Shown here piece after piece: positions 56,066 to 64,000 of a stretch of 64,000 nucleotides of DNA; position 1 is the stretch's first letter; the number at the start of each line of letters is the position of its first letter. Source of the stretch: Streptomyces sp. L2 (GTDB lineage Bacteria; Actinomycetota; Actinomycetes; Streptomycetales; Streptomycetaceae). The notes beneath the pieces are model-generated. The model made no database searches, was not told where the DNA came from, and saw only the letters and a program-made list of their open reading frames with translations. The translations under genes were made by a program, and so were the position numbers. The stretch spans positions 2,108,001 to 2,172,000 of the forward strand of contig NZ_QBDT01000001.1 of assembly GCF_004124325.1 (NCBI RefSeq). The letters are read 5' to 3'.

Positions 56066-56760
56066 GCGGGGACCGCCCGATCCGGGTCCTCGTGGTCGAG
56101 GACGACCCGGTGGCCGCCGACGCGCACGTGATGTACGTCGGCCGGGTGCCGGGGTTCGTCGCCGTGGGAAAGGTGCACTCGGGAGCGGAGGCGCGCAGGT
56201 TCCTGGACCGGACGCCCGTCGACCTGCTGCTGCTCGACCTGCACCTGCCGGACGTGCACGGGCTGCAGTTGGCGCGGTCGCTGCGCGGGGCCGGGCATCA
56301 CGCCGACGTCATAGCGGTCACCTCGGCGCGGGACCTCGCGGTGGTCCGGGAGGGGGTGTCGCTCGGCGTCGTCCAGTACGTCCTGAAGCCGTTCACGTTC
56401 GCGACGCTCCGGGACCGGCTTGTCCGGTACGCCGAGTTCCACGCGGCGGTGGGCGAGGCGAGCGGGCAGGACGAGGTCGACCGGGCCCTCGCGGTCCTGC
56501 GCGCCCCGACCCCGGCGGCCCTCCCGAAGGGCCTCAGCGGACCCACCCTGGAACGCGTGACCGGCGCCCTGCGCGACGCCCCGGAAGGCTTCACGGCGGC
56601 CGGCGTCGCGGAAGCGGTCGGCATCTCCCGCATCACCGCCCGCCGCTACCTGGAACACCTGGTGGAAGCGGGCCGCGCCGAACGCAGACCGGTGTACGGC
56701 CAGGTGGGCCGCCCCGAACTGGTGTACCGGTGGGTGCGGGGGGTGCCGCCGGGACGGTGA
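56062..56760 (+). CDS. Response regulator, CitB/DcuR type
   Basis: 232 aa from GTG 56062, coupled to the kinase. The receiver domain has the acidic pocket VVEDDPVAADA, phospho-Asp59 in LLLLDLHLPDVHGLQLA, Thr in AVTSARD and Lys in YVLKPFTFATL. The output is a C-terminal HTH: TAAGVAEAVGISRITARRYL, EHLVEAGRAERRPVYGQVG, then ELVYRW. This is the CitB/DcuR architecture that activates transport genes in response to external dicarboxylates. The obvious target is the divergent transporter whose start is 150 bp away from the kinase start. Confidence 0.94.
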   Translation: MSGDRPIRVLVVEDDPVAADAHVMYVGRVPGFVAVGKVHSGAEARRFLDRTPVDLLLLDLHLPDVHGLQLARSLRGAGHHADVIAVTSARDLAVVREGVSLGVVQYVLKPFTFATLRDRLVRYAEFHAAVGEASGQDEVDRALAVLRAPTPAALPKGLSGPTLERVTGALRDAPEGFTAAGVAEAVGISRITARRYLEHLVEAGRAERRPVYGQVGRPELVYRWVRGVPPGR

Positions 56761-56801
56761 CGACCGCGGCCCCGCGCCTCACTGAACCACCGACCGGACC
56801 C

Positions 56802-57857
56802 TCACTGAACCGCCGCCCCGCTCCCCGTCCCAGCCGCCGGCCCGCTCCCCGCCCCGGCCCCAGGTCCGCTGGCCACCCCGCCCCCTGCCGGGCCTCCGGC
56901 GCTCGACCCAGCCGCCGGCCCATTCCCCGTCCCAGCCGCCGGCCCGCTCCCCGCCCCGGCCCCAGGTCCGCTGGCCGCCCCGCCCCCTGCCGGGCCTCCG
57001 GCGCTCGACCCAGCCGCCGGCCCATTCCCCGTCCCAGCCGCCGGCCCGCTCCCCGCCCCGGCCCCAGGTCCGCTGGCCGCCCCGCCCCCTGCCGGGCCTC
57101 CGGCGCTCGACCCAGCCGCCGGCCCATTCCCCGTCCCAGCCGCCGCCCCGCTCCCCGTCCCAGCCGCCGGCCCGTTCGCCGCCCCGGGCCCAGGTCCGCT
57201 GGCCACCCCGCCCCCTGCCGGGCCTCCGGCGCTCGACCCAGCCGCCGGCCCATTCCCCGTCCCAGCCGCCGGCCCGCTCCCCGCTCCGGCCCCAGGCCCG
57301 GTGGCCGGCTCGCTCGCCGGCCGGAGCGGCAGGGCGTACTGGACGATGTACGCGGCCAGCGCCAGGACCGACAGTGCCTCCAGGGCGGACAGCAGGAGCA
57401 GGCCGGTCGACGAGTCGCCCGCCACCCAGTGGACGACGAGGGCGCTGAGCGGGACGGCGCAGAAGGCGAGGAGGTCGACCGCGCACTGCGCGGCCTTGCG
57501 GGAGAAGCGGCGGGGGTCCGAGCGGTGGGCGGCCTCCCACCGGAAGACGTCGGCGCCGTCCCGGCCGGCCGCCGTGGCGAGCCGGGGTCCCAGGTCGCCC
57601 CGCACATAGGCCCCGATGGCCGAGATCTTCTGGTCGTTGACCAGGTAGGTCCAGCCGAGGACGACACACACCGGCGGCAGCGCGAGCAGCATCTCCGTCC
57701 GCTTGGCCTGGGCCGCGGCGGCGATGACGGCGGCCACGACGGTGAGGGTGACGTACAGCAGGTTGTCCCGGAAGCCGATGCGGGTCTTCTGCTCGTCCTT
57801 GATCGTCTGGTACTCGGCGAGCAGCAACTGCCCGACCGTCACGTCCCGTTCCGCCAC
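56802..57857 (-). CDS. Membrane protein with 34-residue Gly/Ala/Pro tandem-repeat tail
   Basis: 351 aa from the ATG at 57857: MAERDVTVGQLLLAEYQTIK. The N-terminal half has membrane segments LLYVTLTVVAAVIAAAAQ, LALPPVCVVLGWTYLV, VDLLAFCAVPLSALVVHWV and LLLLSALEALSVLALAAYIV. The NDQKISAIGAYVRGDLG loop looks conserved. The C-terminal about 160 residues are repeats of the type GSGPAAGTGNGPAAGSSAG, GPAGGGxASGPGAGA, encoded by 102-bp DNA units (56820-57302). The tail should be disordered and may vary between strains. It is divergent from the nucleosidase-like gene, starting 26 bp from it, and may form a membrane effector/sensor pair; that is inference. Confidence 0.75.
   Translation of the reverse strand: MAERDVTVGQLLLAEYQTIKDEQKTRIGFRDNLLYVTLTVVAAVIAAAAQAKRTEMLLALPPVCVVLGWTYLVNDQKISAIGAYVRGDLGPRLATAAGRDGADVFRWEAAHRSDPRRFSRKAAQCAVDLLAFCAVPLSALVVHWVAGDSSTGLLLLSALEALSVLALAAYIVQYALPLRPASEPATGPGAGAGSGPAAGTGNGPAAGSSAGGPAGGGVASGPGPGAANGPAAGTGSGAAAGTGNGPAAGSSAGGPAGGGAASGPGAGAGSGPAAGTGNGPAAGSSAGGPAGGGAASGPGAGAGSGPAAGTGNGPAAGSSAGGPAGGGVASGPGAGAGSGPAAGTGSGAAVQ
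56820..57302. repeat. 102-bp tandem repeats in coding tail
   Basis: The marker gctcgaccca recurs at 56901, 57003, 57105 and 57231, spacings of 102, 102 and 126 bp (one unit has 24 bp extra), all multiples of three. Units carry gtccgctggcc, ccccgccccctgccgggcc and cattccccgtcccagccg. The array is in frame within the gene at 56802-57857. Confidence 0.95.
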
Positions 57858-57883
57858 TCGAACCCCTTCCCCGGCAGTACTTT

Positions 57884-58744
57884 ATGAGTGTGCCGGATAC
57901 GCAGCCCACTGTTCTGGTCCTGACCGCACTCGCGCTGGAGTACGCGGCGGTGCGCGCCCACGTCGAGGAGCGGGAGGAACGCACGCACCCCGGCGACGGG
58001 ACGATCGTCGAGCTGGGCCGGCTGCCCGGCACGCCCTGGCGGATCGCGGCCGCCGAACTGGGCGAGGGCGCCCGGAACTCGGCCGCGCTGACCGCCTCGC
58101 TGATCGGCTGGCTGCGCCCGCGGGCCGTGCTGTTCGTGGGGGTGGCCGGGAGCCTCAAGGACGACATCGATCTCGGGGACGTCGTCGTGGGCACCAAGGT
58201 GTACGCCATCCACGGCGGCAAGCAGACCCCGGAGGGGCTGCTGGTGCGCCCCGAGGCCTGGTCGGGCTCCAACGCGCTGGTGCAAGCGGCTCGTTCGGCC
58301 GTGCGGGACATGCCGGACGTGCGGGCCCACTTCAAGCCGATCGCCACCGGGGACGTCGTCCTCGCCGATGACGCCTCCGGGATCACGCGGCACATCCGCC
58401 GGCACTACCAGGACGCGGCCGCCATCGAGATGGAGGGCTCGGGCGCGGCCCACGCGGCCCACCTCGGCGGCGTCGAGGCCCTCGTCGTCCGGGGCGTCAG
58501 CGACCACGCGGACGCCGGGAAGAGCGCGGACGACGGCCGGGGCTCGCAGCAGCGGGCGGCCGAGCGGGCCGCCGCGGTGGCGTGCGCGCTCCTGCGCAAG
58601 TACCGGCCGCGCGGCGGGGACCCGGAGCACCCGGCCGGTTCCGGGGAGGGCGGCGCGCGGGAGGACCGCCTGGGTGACCACATCGACTTCCGGGGCGGCA
58701 CGTTCTACGGCCCGGTCACCGGGAAACGCACCGGCGACGGCTGA
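57884..58744 (+). CDS. MTA/SAH nucleosidase-like phosphorylase-superfamily protein
   Basis: 286 aa from the ATG at 57884: MSVPDTQPTVLVLTALALEY. It has the purine nucleoside phosphorylase/MTAN fold: LFVGVAGSLKDDIDLGDVVV, the substrate Glu in AIEMEGSGAAHAAHL and the catalytic Asp in VVRGVSDHADAGKS. After the fold comes a linker and the peptide DHIDFRGGTFYGPVTGKR. Metabolic MTA/SAH nucleosidases end without this. Stand-alone proteins of this type in Streptomyces are linked in comparative studies to biological-conflict systems with similar D-F-GG-F-GPV peptides. I infer a nucleotide/nucleoside-cleaving effector rather than housekeeping. The divergent membrane protein starts 26 bp away. Confidence 0.75.
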   Translation: MSVPDTQPTVLVLTALALEYAAVRAHVEEREERTHPGDGTIVELGRLPGTPWRIAAAELGEGARNSAALTASLIGWLRPRAVLFVGVAGSLKDDIDLGDVVVGTKVYAIHGGKQTPEGLLVRPEAWSGSNALVQAARSAVRDMPDVRAHFKPIATGDVVLADDASGITRHIRRHYQDAAAIEMEGSGAAHAAHLGGVEALVVRGVSDHADAGKSADDGRGSQQRAAERAAAVACALLRKYRPRGGDPEHPAGSGEGGAREDRLGDHIDFRGGTFYGPVTGKRTGDG

Positions 58745-58751
58745 GGCGTCC

Positions 58752-58795
58752 GGTACGTACCGAACAGACGGAACGTACCGAACGGACGGAATCGT
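58752..58795. repeat. Short tandem repeat, about 18 bp
   Basis: The blocks acgtaccgaacagacgga, acgtaccgaacggacgga and atcgtacgtt follow each other directly after the nucleosidase gene. The repeated gtaccga half-sites and the palindromic cgtacg suggest an operator or a decayed terminator. Confidence 0.5.
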
Positions 58796-58869
58796 ACGTT
58801 CATACAATCAGTGATCCTGGCGGAACGGCCCGTAGTCATCGCGCCCGGCCCGCCCCTACCTTGTGCCGA

Positions 58870-59580
58870 GTGCGTCAACCCTCGACTCAACCCCAACCCT
58901 CCACGCCCCCGTTCAACGCCCCGGCCGCCCGCCGGCTGCGCGCCGCGCTCGGCATGGGCCCCGAGCACGTCGCGTACGGCATGCGCGTGTCGTACGGACT
59001 GCCGTACGTCACCCCCGACCTCGTGGTCGCCTGGGAGCGCGGTGTCACCGCGCCCACGAGCCCGGAACTGACCGCCCTCGCGGGCGTGTTGTGGTGCTCG
59101 CCGGGCGAGTTGATCGGCCGGCCCCGGACCCTGCGGGAGCACCGGATCGCGCGGGCGCTCGCTCCCGAGGACGTGGCCCGTGCCGTCGGCGTCGACCTGC
59201 GCGGGTATCTGCGCATGGAGGAGAGCGGCGACTGGCGCGGCACCGACCGGCAGGCCGCCTCGCTCGCCGACATCCTGGACCTGTCGCCGCCCGACTTCGT
59301 CGTCGTGACCGGCCGCGAGGACCGGCTCGCCGACCTGCTGCGCAGCGCTGTCTCCACCCGCTGGCAGGCCTACGTCCGGCCGGTCGCGAAGATCGCCCCG
59401 GTGGAGCGGGAGCCGCTGGAGCGGGTCCTCCAGGAGCTCTACGACGACTACCAGGGGCAGATGGTGGCCAGCCTCAGCTGGGGCGGAAACGTCGCGGCCC
59501 GCGCGTCGAGCGACGCCGGCCGCGACTTCCTGGACCGGATCGTGGACGCCTTCTGGGACAGGATCGAGGCCGAGGGCTGA
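58870..59580 (+). CDS. Small helix-turn-helix DNA-binding protein
   Basis: About 236 aa. GTG 58870 (VRQPSTQPQPSTPPF) is preferred: TACCTT at 58857-58862 could be a -10, so the message may be leaderless. N-terminal: AARRLRAALGMGPEHVAYGM, PYVTPDLVVAWERGVTAPTS and ELTALAGVLWCSPGELIG, an XRE-like HTH. A second HTH-like region follows (REHRIARALAPEDVARAVGV; GYLRMEESGDW). A C-terminal helical part contains VERVLQELYDDYQGQMVASL-type sequence and ends FWDRIEAEG. It is a conserved Streptomyces protein of unknown target, presumed cytoplasmic. It lies 66 bp from the convergent pfkA. Confidence 0.75.
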   Translation: MRQPSTQPQPSTPPFNAPAARRLRAALGMGPEHVAYGMRVSYGLPYVTPDLVVAWERGVTAPTSPELTALAGVLWCSPGELIGRPRTLREHRIARALAPEDVARAVGVDLRGYLRMEESGDWRGTDRQAASLADILDLSPPDFVVVTGREDRLADLLRSAVSTRWQAYVRPVAKIAPVEREPLERVLQELYDDYQGQMVASLSWGGNVAARASSDAGRDFLDRIVDAFWDRIEAEG

Positions 59581-59646
59581 CCGGCGGATCCGGCGGGTCC
59601 AGCGGGTCCGGCGGGACAGGGGTTCCAGAACACCGGCGCAGGGGTT

Positions 59647-60672
59647 CTAGAAGACCGACTCGGCCTCGTCCATGCGGTCCTTGGGGACCGTCTTCAGCTC
59701 CGTGACCGCCTCGGCGAGCGGCACCATCACGATGTCGGTGCCGCGCAGCGCGGTCATCTTCCCGAAGTCGCCCCGGTGCGCGGCCTCGATGGCATGCCAG
59801 CCGAAGCGGGTGGCGAGGACCCGGTCGTACGCCGTCGGGACGCCACCGCGCTGGACGTGGCCGAGGATGACCGGCTTGGCCTCCTTGCCGAGGCGCCGCT
59901 CCAGCTCGTACGCCAGCGCGGTGCCGATGCCCTGGAAGCGCTCGTGGCCGTACTGGTCGATCTCGCCCTTGCCGTAGTCCATGCTGCCGTCGGCGGGGTG
60001 GGCACCCTCGGCGACGCAGATGACCGCGAACTTCTTGCCGCGCGCGAAGCGTTCCTCGACCATCTTGACCAGATGGGCCGGGTCGAAGGGGCGTTCGGGC
60101 AGGCAGATGCCGTGGGCGCCGGCGGCCATGCCGGACTCCAGGGCGATCCAGCCGGCGTGCCGGCCCATGACCTCGACGACCATGACGCGCTGGTGGGACT
60201 CGGCCGTGGTCTTCAGGCGGTCCATGGCCTCCGTGGCCACGCCGACGGCGGTGTCGAAGCCGAAGGTGCGGTCGGTGGAGGAGATGTCGTTGTCGATCGT
60301 CTTGGGGACGCCGACCACGGGAAGGCCCGCGTCGGACAGCATGCGGGCGGCGGTGAGCGTGCCCTCGCCGCCGATCGGGATCAGCGCGTCGATGCCGAAC
60401 TCCTCGACCATGTCGGCCGCGCCCTCGCAGGCCTCGCGCAGCCGGTCGCGCTGCAGCCGGGAGGAGCCGAGGATGGTGCCGCCGCGGGCCAGGATGCCGC
60501 TGACGGCGTCCAGGTCGAGGGTGCGGTAGTGGCGGTCGAGCAGACCCCGGTAGCCGTCCTCGAAGCCGATGACCTCGTCGCCGTACTGTGCGACCGCGCG
60601 GTGCACGACCGACCGGATCACGGCGTTCAGGCCGGGGCAGTCGCCGCCTGCGGTGAGCACTCCGATGCGCAT
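59647..60672 (-). CDS. pfkA: ATP-dependent 6-phosphofructokinase
   Basis: 341 aa from the ATG at 60672: MRIGVLTAGGDCPGLNAVIR. It phosphorylates fructose-6-phosphate in glycolysis. Motifs: GGDCPGLNA at the ATP site, LIPIGGEGTLTAARML, PKTIDNDISSTDRTFGFDTA with the catalytic Asp, VMGRHAGWIALESG and HVQRGGVPTAYDRVLATRFG. The GGEGT (instead of GGDG) is usual in actinobacterial group III enzymes, so ATP rather than PPi as donor cannot be fixed from this position alone. It is divergent from pta, which starts about 187 bp away, placing glycolysis beside acetate metabolism. Confidence 0.95.
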   Translation of the reverse strand: MRIGVLTAGGDCPGLNAVIRSVVHRAVAQYGDEVIGFEDGYRGLLDRHYRTLDLDAVSGILARGGTILGSSRLQRDRLREACEGAADMVEEFGIDALIPIGGEGTLTAARMLSDAGLPVVGVPKTIDNDISSTDRTFGFDTAVGVATEAMDRLKTTAESHQRVMVVEVMGRHAGWIALESGMAAGAHGICLPERPFDPAHLVKMVEERFARGKKFAVICVAEGAHPADGSMDYGKGEIDQYGHERFQGIGTALAYELERRLGKEAKPVILGHVQRGGVPTAYDRVLATRFGWHAIEAAHRGDFGKMTALRGTDIVMVPLAEAVTELKTVPKDRMDEAESVF

Positions 60673-60858
60673 CGTGCTGTGTCTCCTGCTCGCTGTCGGT
60701 ACCGGTGAGACGTTTCCGATTGTTTCACGTCCGCCGGACCGGCGAAGTCCTGACGGGCGCCTTACCTAGCGCCAGGGGTATTGTCAAGAGGGTTCTGCTC
60801 ACCCTGGTGGGCGATTTTTGTGTCACGCACGAGACGGACAAGACAGAGGGGTGCGCAC

Positions 60859-62973
60859 GTGACGCGCAGCGTGTACGTCACCGGAATCGACCGCGGCGAC
60901 GGCCGCCAGGTCGTCGACCTGGGGGTCATGGAGCTGCTGACCCGGCAGGTCGACCGGGTGGGGGTGTTCCGGCCGCTGGTGCACGACGTACCGGACCGAC
61001 TCTTCGAGCTGCTGCGGTCCCGCTACCGCCTGGCCCAGGACCCGTCGACGGTCTACGGCATGGACTACCACGAGGCGTCCGCGCTCCAGGCCGAGCAGGG
61101 CTCGGACGAACTGGTGTCGACCCTCGTCGACCGCTTCCACCGGGTGGCCCGGGACTACGACGTCGTCCTCGTCCTCGGCACCGACTTCTCCGACACGCAG
61201 CTGCCGGACGAGCTGTCGCTCAACGCCCGCCTGGCCAACGAGTTCGGCGCGTCCGTGATCGCGGTGGTCGGCGGCCGCAAGCAGAGCGCCGAGTCGGTGC
61301 TCGCGGAGACGCGCAACGCCTACCGGGCGTACGACGGGCTGGGCTGCGACGTGCTGGCCACGGTCGTCAACCGGGTGGCCCGCGAGGACCGGGACGAGAT
61401 CGCCGAGCGGCTGGCCGACCGGCTGCCCGTGCCCTGCTACGTGGTCCCGGACGAGCCCGCGCTGTCGGCGCCGACGGTCGCCCAGATCACCCACGCCCTC
61501 GGCGCGAAGGTGCTGCTCGGCGACGACTCGGGGCTGGCGAGGGACGCGCTGGACTTCGTGTTCGGCGGGGCGATGCTGCCGAACCTGCTGGCCGCCCTGA
61601 CCCCGGGCTGCCTGGTCGTCACCCCCGGCGACCGGGCCGACCTGGTCGTCGGCTCGCTGGCCGCGCACAGCGCCGGCACCCCGCCGATAGCCGGGGTGCT
61701 GCTCACCCTGGACGAGGTGCCGCGCGGGGAGATCCTCACCCTGGCCGCCAAGCTCGCCCCGGGCACCCCGGTGGTCTCGGTGTCCGGGACCAGCTTCCCC
61801 ACCGCCGAGCAGCTGTTCTCGCTGGAGGGCAAGCTGAACGCGGCGACCCCGCGCAAGGCGGAGACCGCGCTCGGCCTGTTCGAGCGCTACGCCGACACCG
61901 CCGAGCTGGCCGCGCGCGTGAGCGCCCCCAGCAGCGACCGGGTCACCCCGATGATGTTCGAGCACAAGCTGCTGGAGCAGGCGCGCTCGGACAAGCGCCG
62001 GGTGGTGCTGCCGGAGGGCTCCGAGGAGCGGGTGCTGCACGCGGCCGAGGTGCTACTGCGCCGGGGGGTGTGCGACCTGACGCTGCTCGGGCCGGTGGAC
62101 ACCATCCGCAAGAAGGCCGCCGACCTGGGCATCGACCTCGGCGACACGCAGCTGATCGACCCGGCCACCTCCGAACTGCGGGACTCCTTCGCCGAGAAGT
62201 ACGCCCAACTGCGCGCCCACAAGGGCGTCACGGTCGAGCTGGCCTACGACGTCGTCTCCGACGTGAACTACTTCGGCACCCTGATGGTCGAGGAGGGCCT
62301 GGCCGACGGCATGGTCTCCGGCTCGGTGCACTCCACGGCGGCGACCATCCGGCCGGCCTTCGAGATCATCAAGACAAAACCCGAGTCGTCGATCGTGTCG
62401 TCCGTGTTCTTCATGTGCCTGGCCGACAAGGTGCTGGTCTACGGCGACTGCGCGGTCAACCCCGACCCGGACGCCCGGGCGCTCGCGGACATCGCCGTCC
62501 AGGCGGCGGGCACCGCCGCGCAGTTCGGGGTGGAGCCGCGGATCGCGATGCTGTCGTACTCCACCGGTACGTCCGGCACCGGCGCGGACGTCGACAAGGT
62601 GCGCGAGGCGACCGAGCTGGCGCGCTCGCGCCGGCCCGACCTGAAGATCGAGGGACCGATCCAGTACGACGCGGCCGTGGAGCCGTCGGTCGCCGCGACC
62701 AAGCTGCCCGGCTCCGAGGTCGCCGGACAGGCCAGCGTGCTGATCTTCCCCGACCTCAACACCGGCAACAACACGTACAAGGCCGTGCAGCGCTCGGCCG
62801 GCGCGATCGCCGTCGGCCCGGTGCTGCAGGGCCTGCGCAAGCCGGTCAACGACCTGTCCCGGGGCGCGCTCGTCCAGGACATCGTGAACACCGTCGCCAT
62901 CACGGCGATCCAGGCCCAGAGCACCTCTTCGCACACCTCCCCGACCCCGGACCAGAAGGCAACCGAGCAGTGA
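60859..62973 (+). CDS. pta: Phosphate acetyltransferase
   Basis: 704 aa from GTG 60859: VTRSVYVTGIDRGDGRQVVD. It interconverts acetyl-CoA and acetyl phosphate. An N-terminal P-loop-like BioD-type domain (VLVLGTDFSDTQLPDELSLN) is followed by a DRTGG region (GCLVVTPGDRADLVVGSLAA) and the C-terminal PTA domain (MFEHKLLEQARSDKRRVVLP, VNYFGTLMVEEGLADGMVSG, VLIFPDLNTGNNTYKAVQRS). Length is that of the long class II Pta enzymes. Its TGA overlaps ackA's GTG, giving the pta-ackA operon. An in-frame start further upstream lacks homology. Confidence 0.95.
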   Translation: MTRSVYVTGIDRGDGRQVVDLGVMELLTRQVDRVGVFRPLVHDVPDRLFELLRSRYRLAQDPSTVYGMDYHEASALQAEQGSDELVSTLVDRFHRVARDYDVVLVLGTDFSDTQLPDELSLNARLANEFGASVIAVVGGRKQSAESVLAETRNAYRAYDGLGCDVLATVVNRVAREDRDEIAERLADRLPVPCYVVPDEPALSAPTVAQITHALGAKVLLGDDSGLARDALDFVFGGAMLPNLLAALTPGCLVVTPGDRADLVVGSLAAHSAGTPPIAGVLLTLDEVPRGEILTLAAKLAPGTPVVSVSGTSFPTAEQLFSLEGKLNAATPRKAETALGLFERYADTAELAARVSAPSSDRVTPMMFEHKLLEQARSDKRRVVLPEGSEERVLHAAEVLLRRGVCDLTLLGPVDTIRKKAADLGIDLGDTQLIDPATSELRDSFAEKYAQLRAHKGVTVELAYDVVSDVNYFGTLMVEEGLADGMVSGSVHSTAATIRPAFEIIKTKPESSIVSSVFFMCLADKVLVYGDCAVNPDPDARALADIAVQAAGTAAQFGVEPRIAMLSYSTGTSGTGADVDKVREATELARSRRPDLKIEGPIQYDAAVEPSVAATKLPGSEVAGQASVLIFPDLNTGNNTYKAVQRSAGAIAVGPVLQGLRKPVNDLSRGALVQDIVNTVAITAIQAQSTSSHTSPTPDQKATEQ

Positions 62974-64000
62974 CCTCCGCGACCCGTGTCCTCGTCCTCA
63001 ACTCCGGCTCCTCGTCGGTGAAGTACCAGCTGCTGGACATGCGCGACGCGAGCCGGCTCGCGGTCGGTCTGGTGGAGCGCATCGGCGAGCAGACCTCGCG
63101 GCTGAAGCACACGTGCCTGGGCACCGGTGAGAGCCGCGAGCAGAGCGGGCCGATCGCCGACCACGACGCCGCGCTGAAGGCCGTCGCCGGGGAACTGGCC
63201 CGGGACGGGCTGGGCCTGGACTCGCCGGAACTGGCCGCGATCGGCCACCGGGTGGTGCACGGCGGCATGTTCTTCACCGAGCCCACCGTCATCGACCAGG
63301 CCGTGCTCACCGAGATCGAGCGGCTGATCCCCGTCGCCCCGCTGCACAACCCGGCCAACCTCACCGGCATCCGCACGGCCATGGCGCTGCGCCCCGACCT
63401 GCCGCAGGTCGCGGTGTTCGACACCGCGTTCCACACGACGATGCCGGAGTCGGCGGCGCGCTACGCGATCGACCCGAGGATCGCCGACCGGTACCGGATC
63501 CGCCGCTACGGCTTCCACGGCACCTCGCACGCGTACGTGGCCCGGGAGACCGCGCGGCTGCTGGGCAAGGACCCCGCGGACACGAACGTCATCGTGCTGC
63601 ACCTGGGCAACGGCGCCTCGGCGTCGGCCGTGCGGGGCGGCCGGTGCGTGGAGACCTCCATGGGGATGACGCCTTTGGAGGGGCTGGTGATGGGTACGCG
63701 TTCCGGGGATCTCGACCCGGCCGTCATCTTCCATTTGGCCCGTGTCGGGGATATGTCCATGGACGAGATCGACACTCTTCTCAACAAGAGGAGCGGGCTG
63801 TTCGGTCTGTGCGGGGACAATGACATGCGGGAGATCCGGCGCCGGATCGACGAGGGCGACGAAGAAGCCGCGCTGGCCTTCGACATTTACATTCACCGGT
63901 TGAAAAAGTACATCGGCGCCTATTACGCGGTGCTCGGCCGGGTGGACGCGGTGGCGTTCACGGCCGGGGTCGGGGAGAACGCGGCGCCGGTGCGCCAGGC
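62970..64000 (+). CDS. ackA: Acetate kinase (C-terminus beyond right edge)
   Basis: GTG 62970 overlaps pta's stop (GTGA). The visible 343 or so codons begin VTSATRVLVLNSGSSSVKYQ, with the ASKHA phosphate-1 motif NSGSSSVKY, then IGHRVVHGGMFFTEPTVID, VAVFDTAFHTTMPESAARYA, RRYGFHGTSHAYV with the catalytic Arg/His, VLHLGNGASASAVRGGRCVE and TPLEGLVMGTRSGDLDPAVI; GVGENAAPVRQ lies at the window end. It makes acetate and ATP from acetyl phosphate, in sequence with Pta. About 60-70 residues are missing at the C-terminus because of the window edge. Confidence 0.96.
   Translation, partial: MTSATRVLVLNSGSSSVKYQLLDMRDASRLAVGLVERIGEQTSRLKHTCLGTGESREQSGPIADHDAALKAVAGELARDGLGLDSPELAAIGHRVVHGGMFFTEPTVIDQAVLTEIERLIPVAPLHNPANLTGIRTAMALRPDLPQVAVFDTAFHTTMPESAARYAIDPRIADRYRIRRYGFHGTSHAYVARETARLLGKDPADTNVIVLHLGNGASASAVRGGRCVETSMGMTPLEGLVMGTRSGDLDPAVIFHLARVGDMSMDEIDTLLNKRSGLFGLCGDNDMREIRRRIDEGDEEAALAFDIYIHRLKKYIGAYYAVLGRVDAVAFTAGVGENAAPVRQ

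Noticed and set aside
56820..57302. CRISPR-like regular repeats
   Set aside because: Units are contiguous, 102 bp, GC-rich, in frame with a gene, and lack spacer variability.
59647..60672. PPi-dependent phosphofructokinase
   Set aside because: The GGEGT motif alone does not establish PPi use; the overall sequence fits actinobacterial PfkA.

Overview
The window is high-GC DNA with GTG/TTG starts, 4-bp stop/start overlaps and an actinobacterial gene set (GlgE pathway cluster, HelD, XRE/TPR regulators, DUF1990, tandem M4 proteases). It is almost certainly a Streptomyces chromosome. From memory, the order glgP / glgE-treS-maltokinase-glgB ... pfkA, pta-ackA resembles the SCO5444-SCO5424 part of S. 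coelicolor; no database check was possible.

Layout. 1-1.4 kb: ABC-2 type drug exporter, permease cut by the left edge. 1.5-9.4 kb: a decayed accessory region with a broken XRE regulator, two orphan C-terminal 'tips' of an Rhs-type polymorphic toxin each with an immunity-like gene, a PIN toxin/antitoxin pair, a large inverted repeat, a triply broken XRE-TPR regulator, an IS630 remnant and a nearly complete IS630-family element. 9.0-20.2 kb: the parental Rhs toxin (about 2330 aa, Hint domain plus PIN nuclease tip), its downstream putative immunity gene, and an upstream secreted DNRLRE/LamG-like partner, all on the minus strand.

20.4-27.7 kb: four co-directional ABC exporter half-transporters that read as two heterodimers. 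28-32 kb: two tandem secreted M4 metalloproteases, the first with a C-terminal P-domain. 32-36.3 kb: DUF1990 protein; a minus-strand group with an asparagine-synthase-like gene (frameshifted), a methyltransferase and a tiny coupled ORF; an N-truncated XRE-TPR remnant; an orphan SitI3-like immunity gene. 36.4-37.7 kb: secreted lipase.

37.9-48.7 kb: alpha-glucan metabolism. GlgP is divergent from the glgE-treS-mak-glgB operon, which converts trehalose to maltose, to maltose-1-phosphate, and to branched alpha-glucan. 48.7-54.2 kb: HelD-like ATPase, a candidate small RNA in its upstream gap, thioredoxin and MerR, a DUF2127 membrane protein, and a DAACS dicarboxylate carrier divergent from a CitA/DcuS-type two-component system (54.4-56.8 kb). 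56.8-59.6 kb: a membrane protein with a 102-bp tandem-repeat Gly/Ala/Pro tail, a divergent nucleosidase-like protein with a conserved-looking C-terminal peptide, and a small HTH protein. 59.6-64 kb: pfkA, and pta-ackA, the latter cut by the right edge.

The most notable system is the Rhs locus. One full-length toxin is followed by at least two displaced toxin-tip/immunity modules. They share the same Hint-end codons, the same in-frame TAG immediately upstream, and a roughly 147-bp direct repeat, which suggests recombination-driven toxin-tip exchange. Other points worth following are the candidate sRNA at 51.04-51.13 kb, the asymmetric ABC exporter pair, and the Asn-synthase/methyltransferase group. 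I saw no rRNA, tRNA or CRISPR array.
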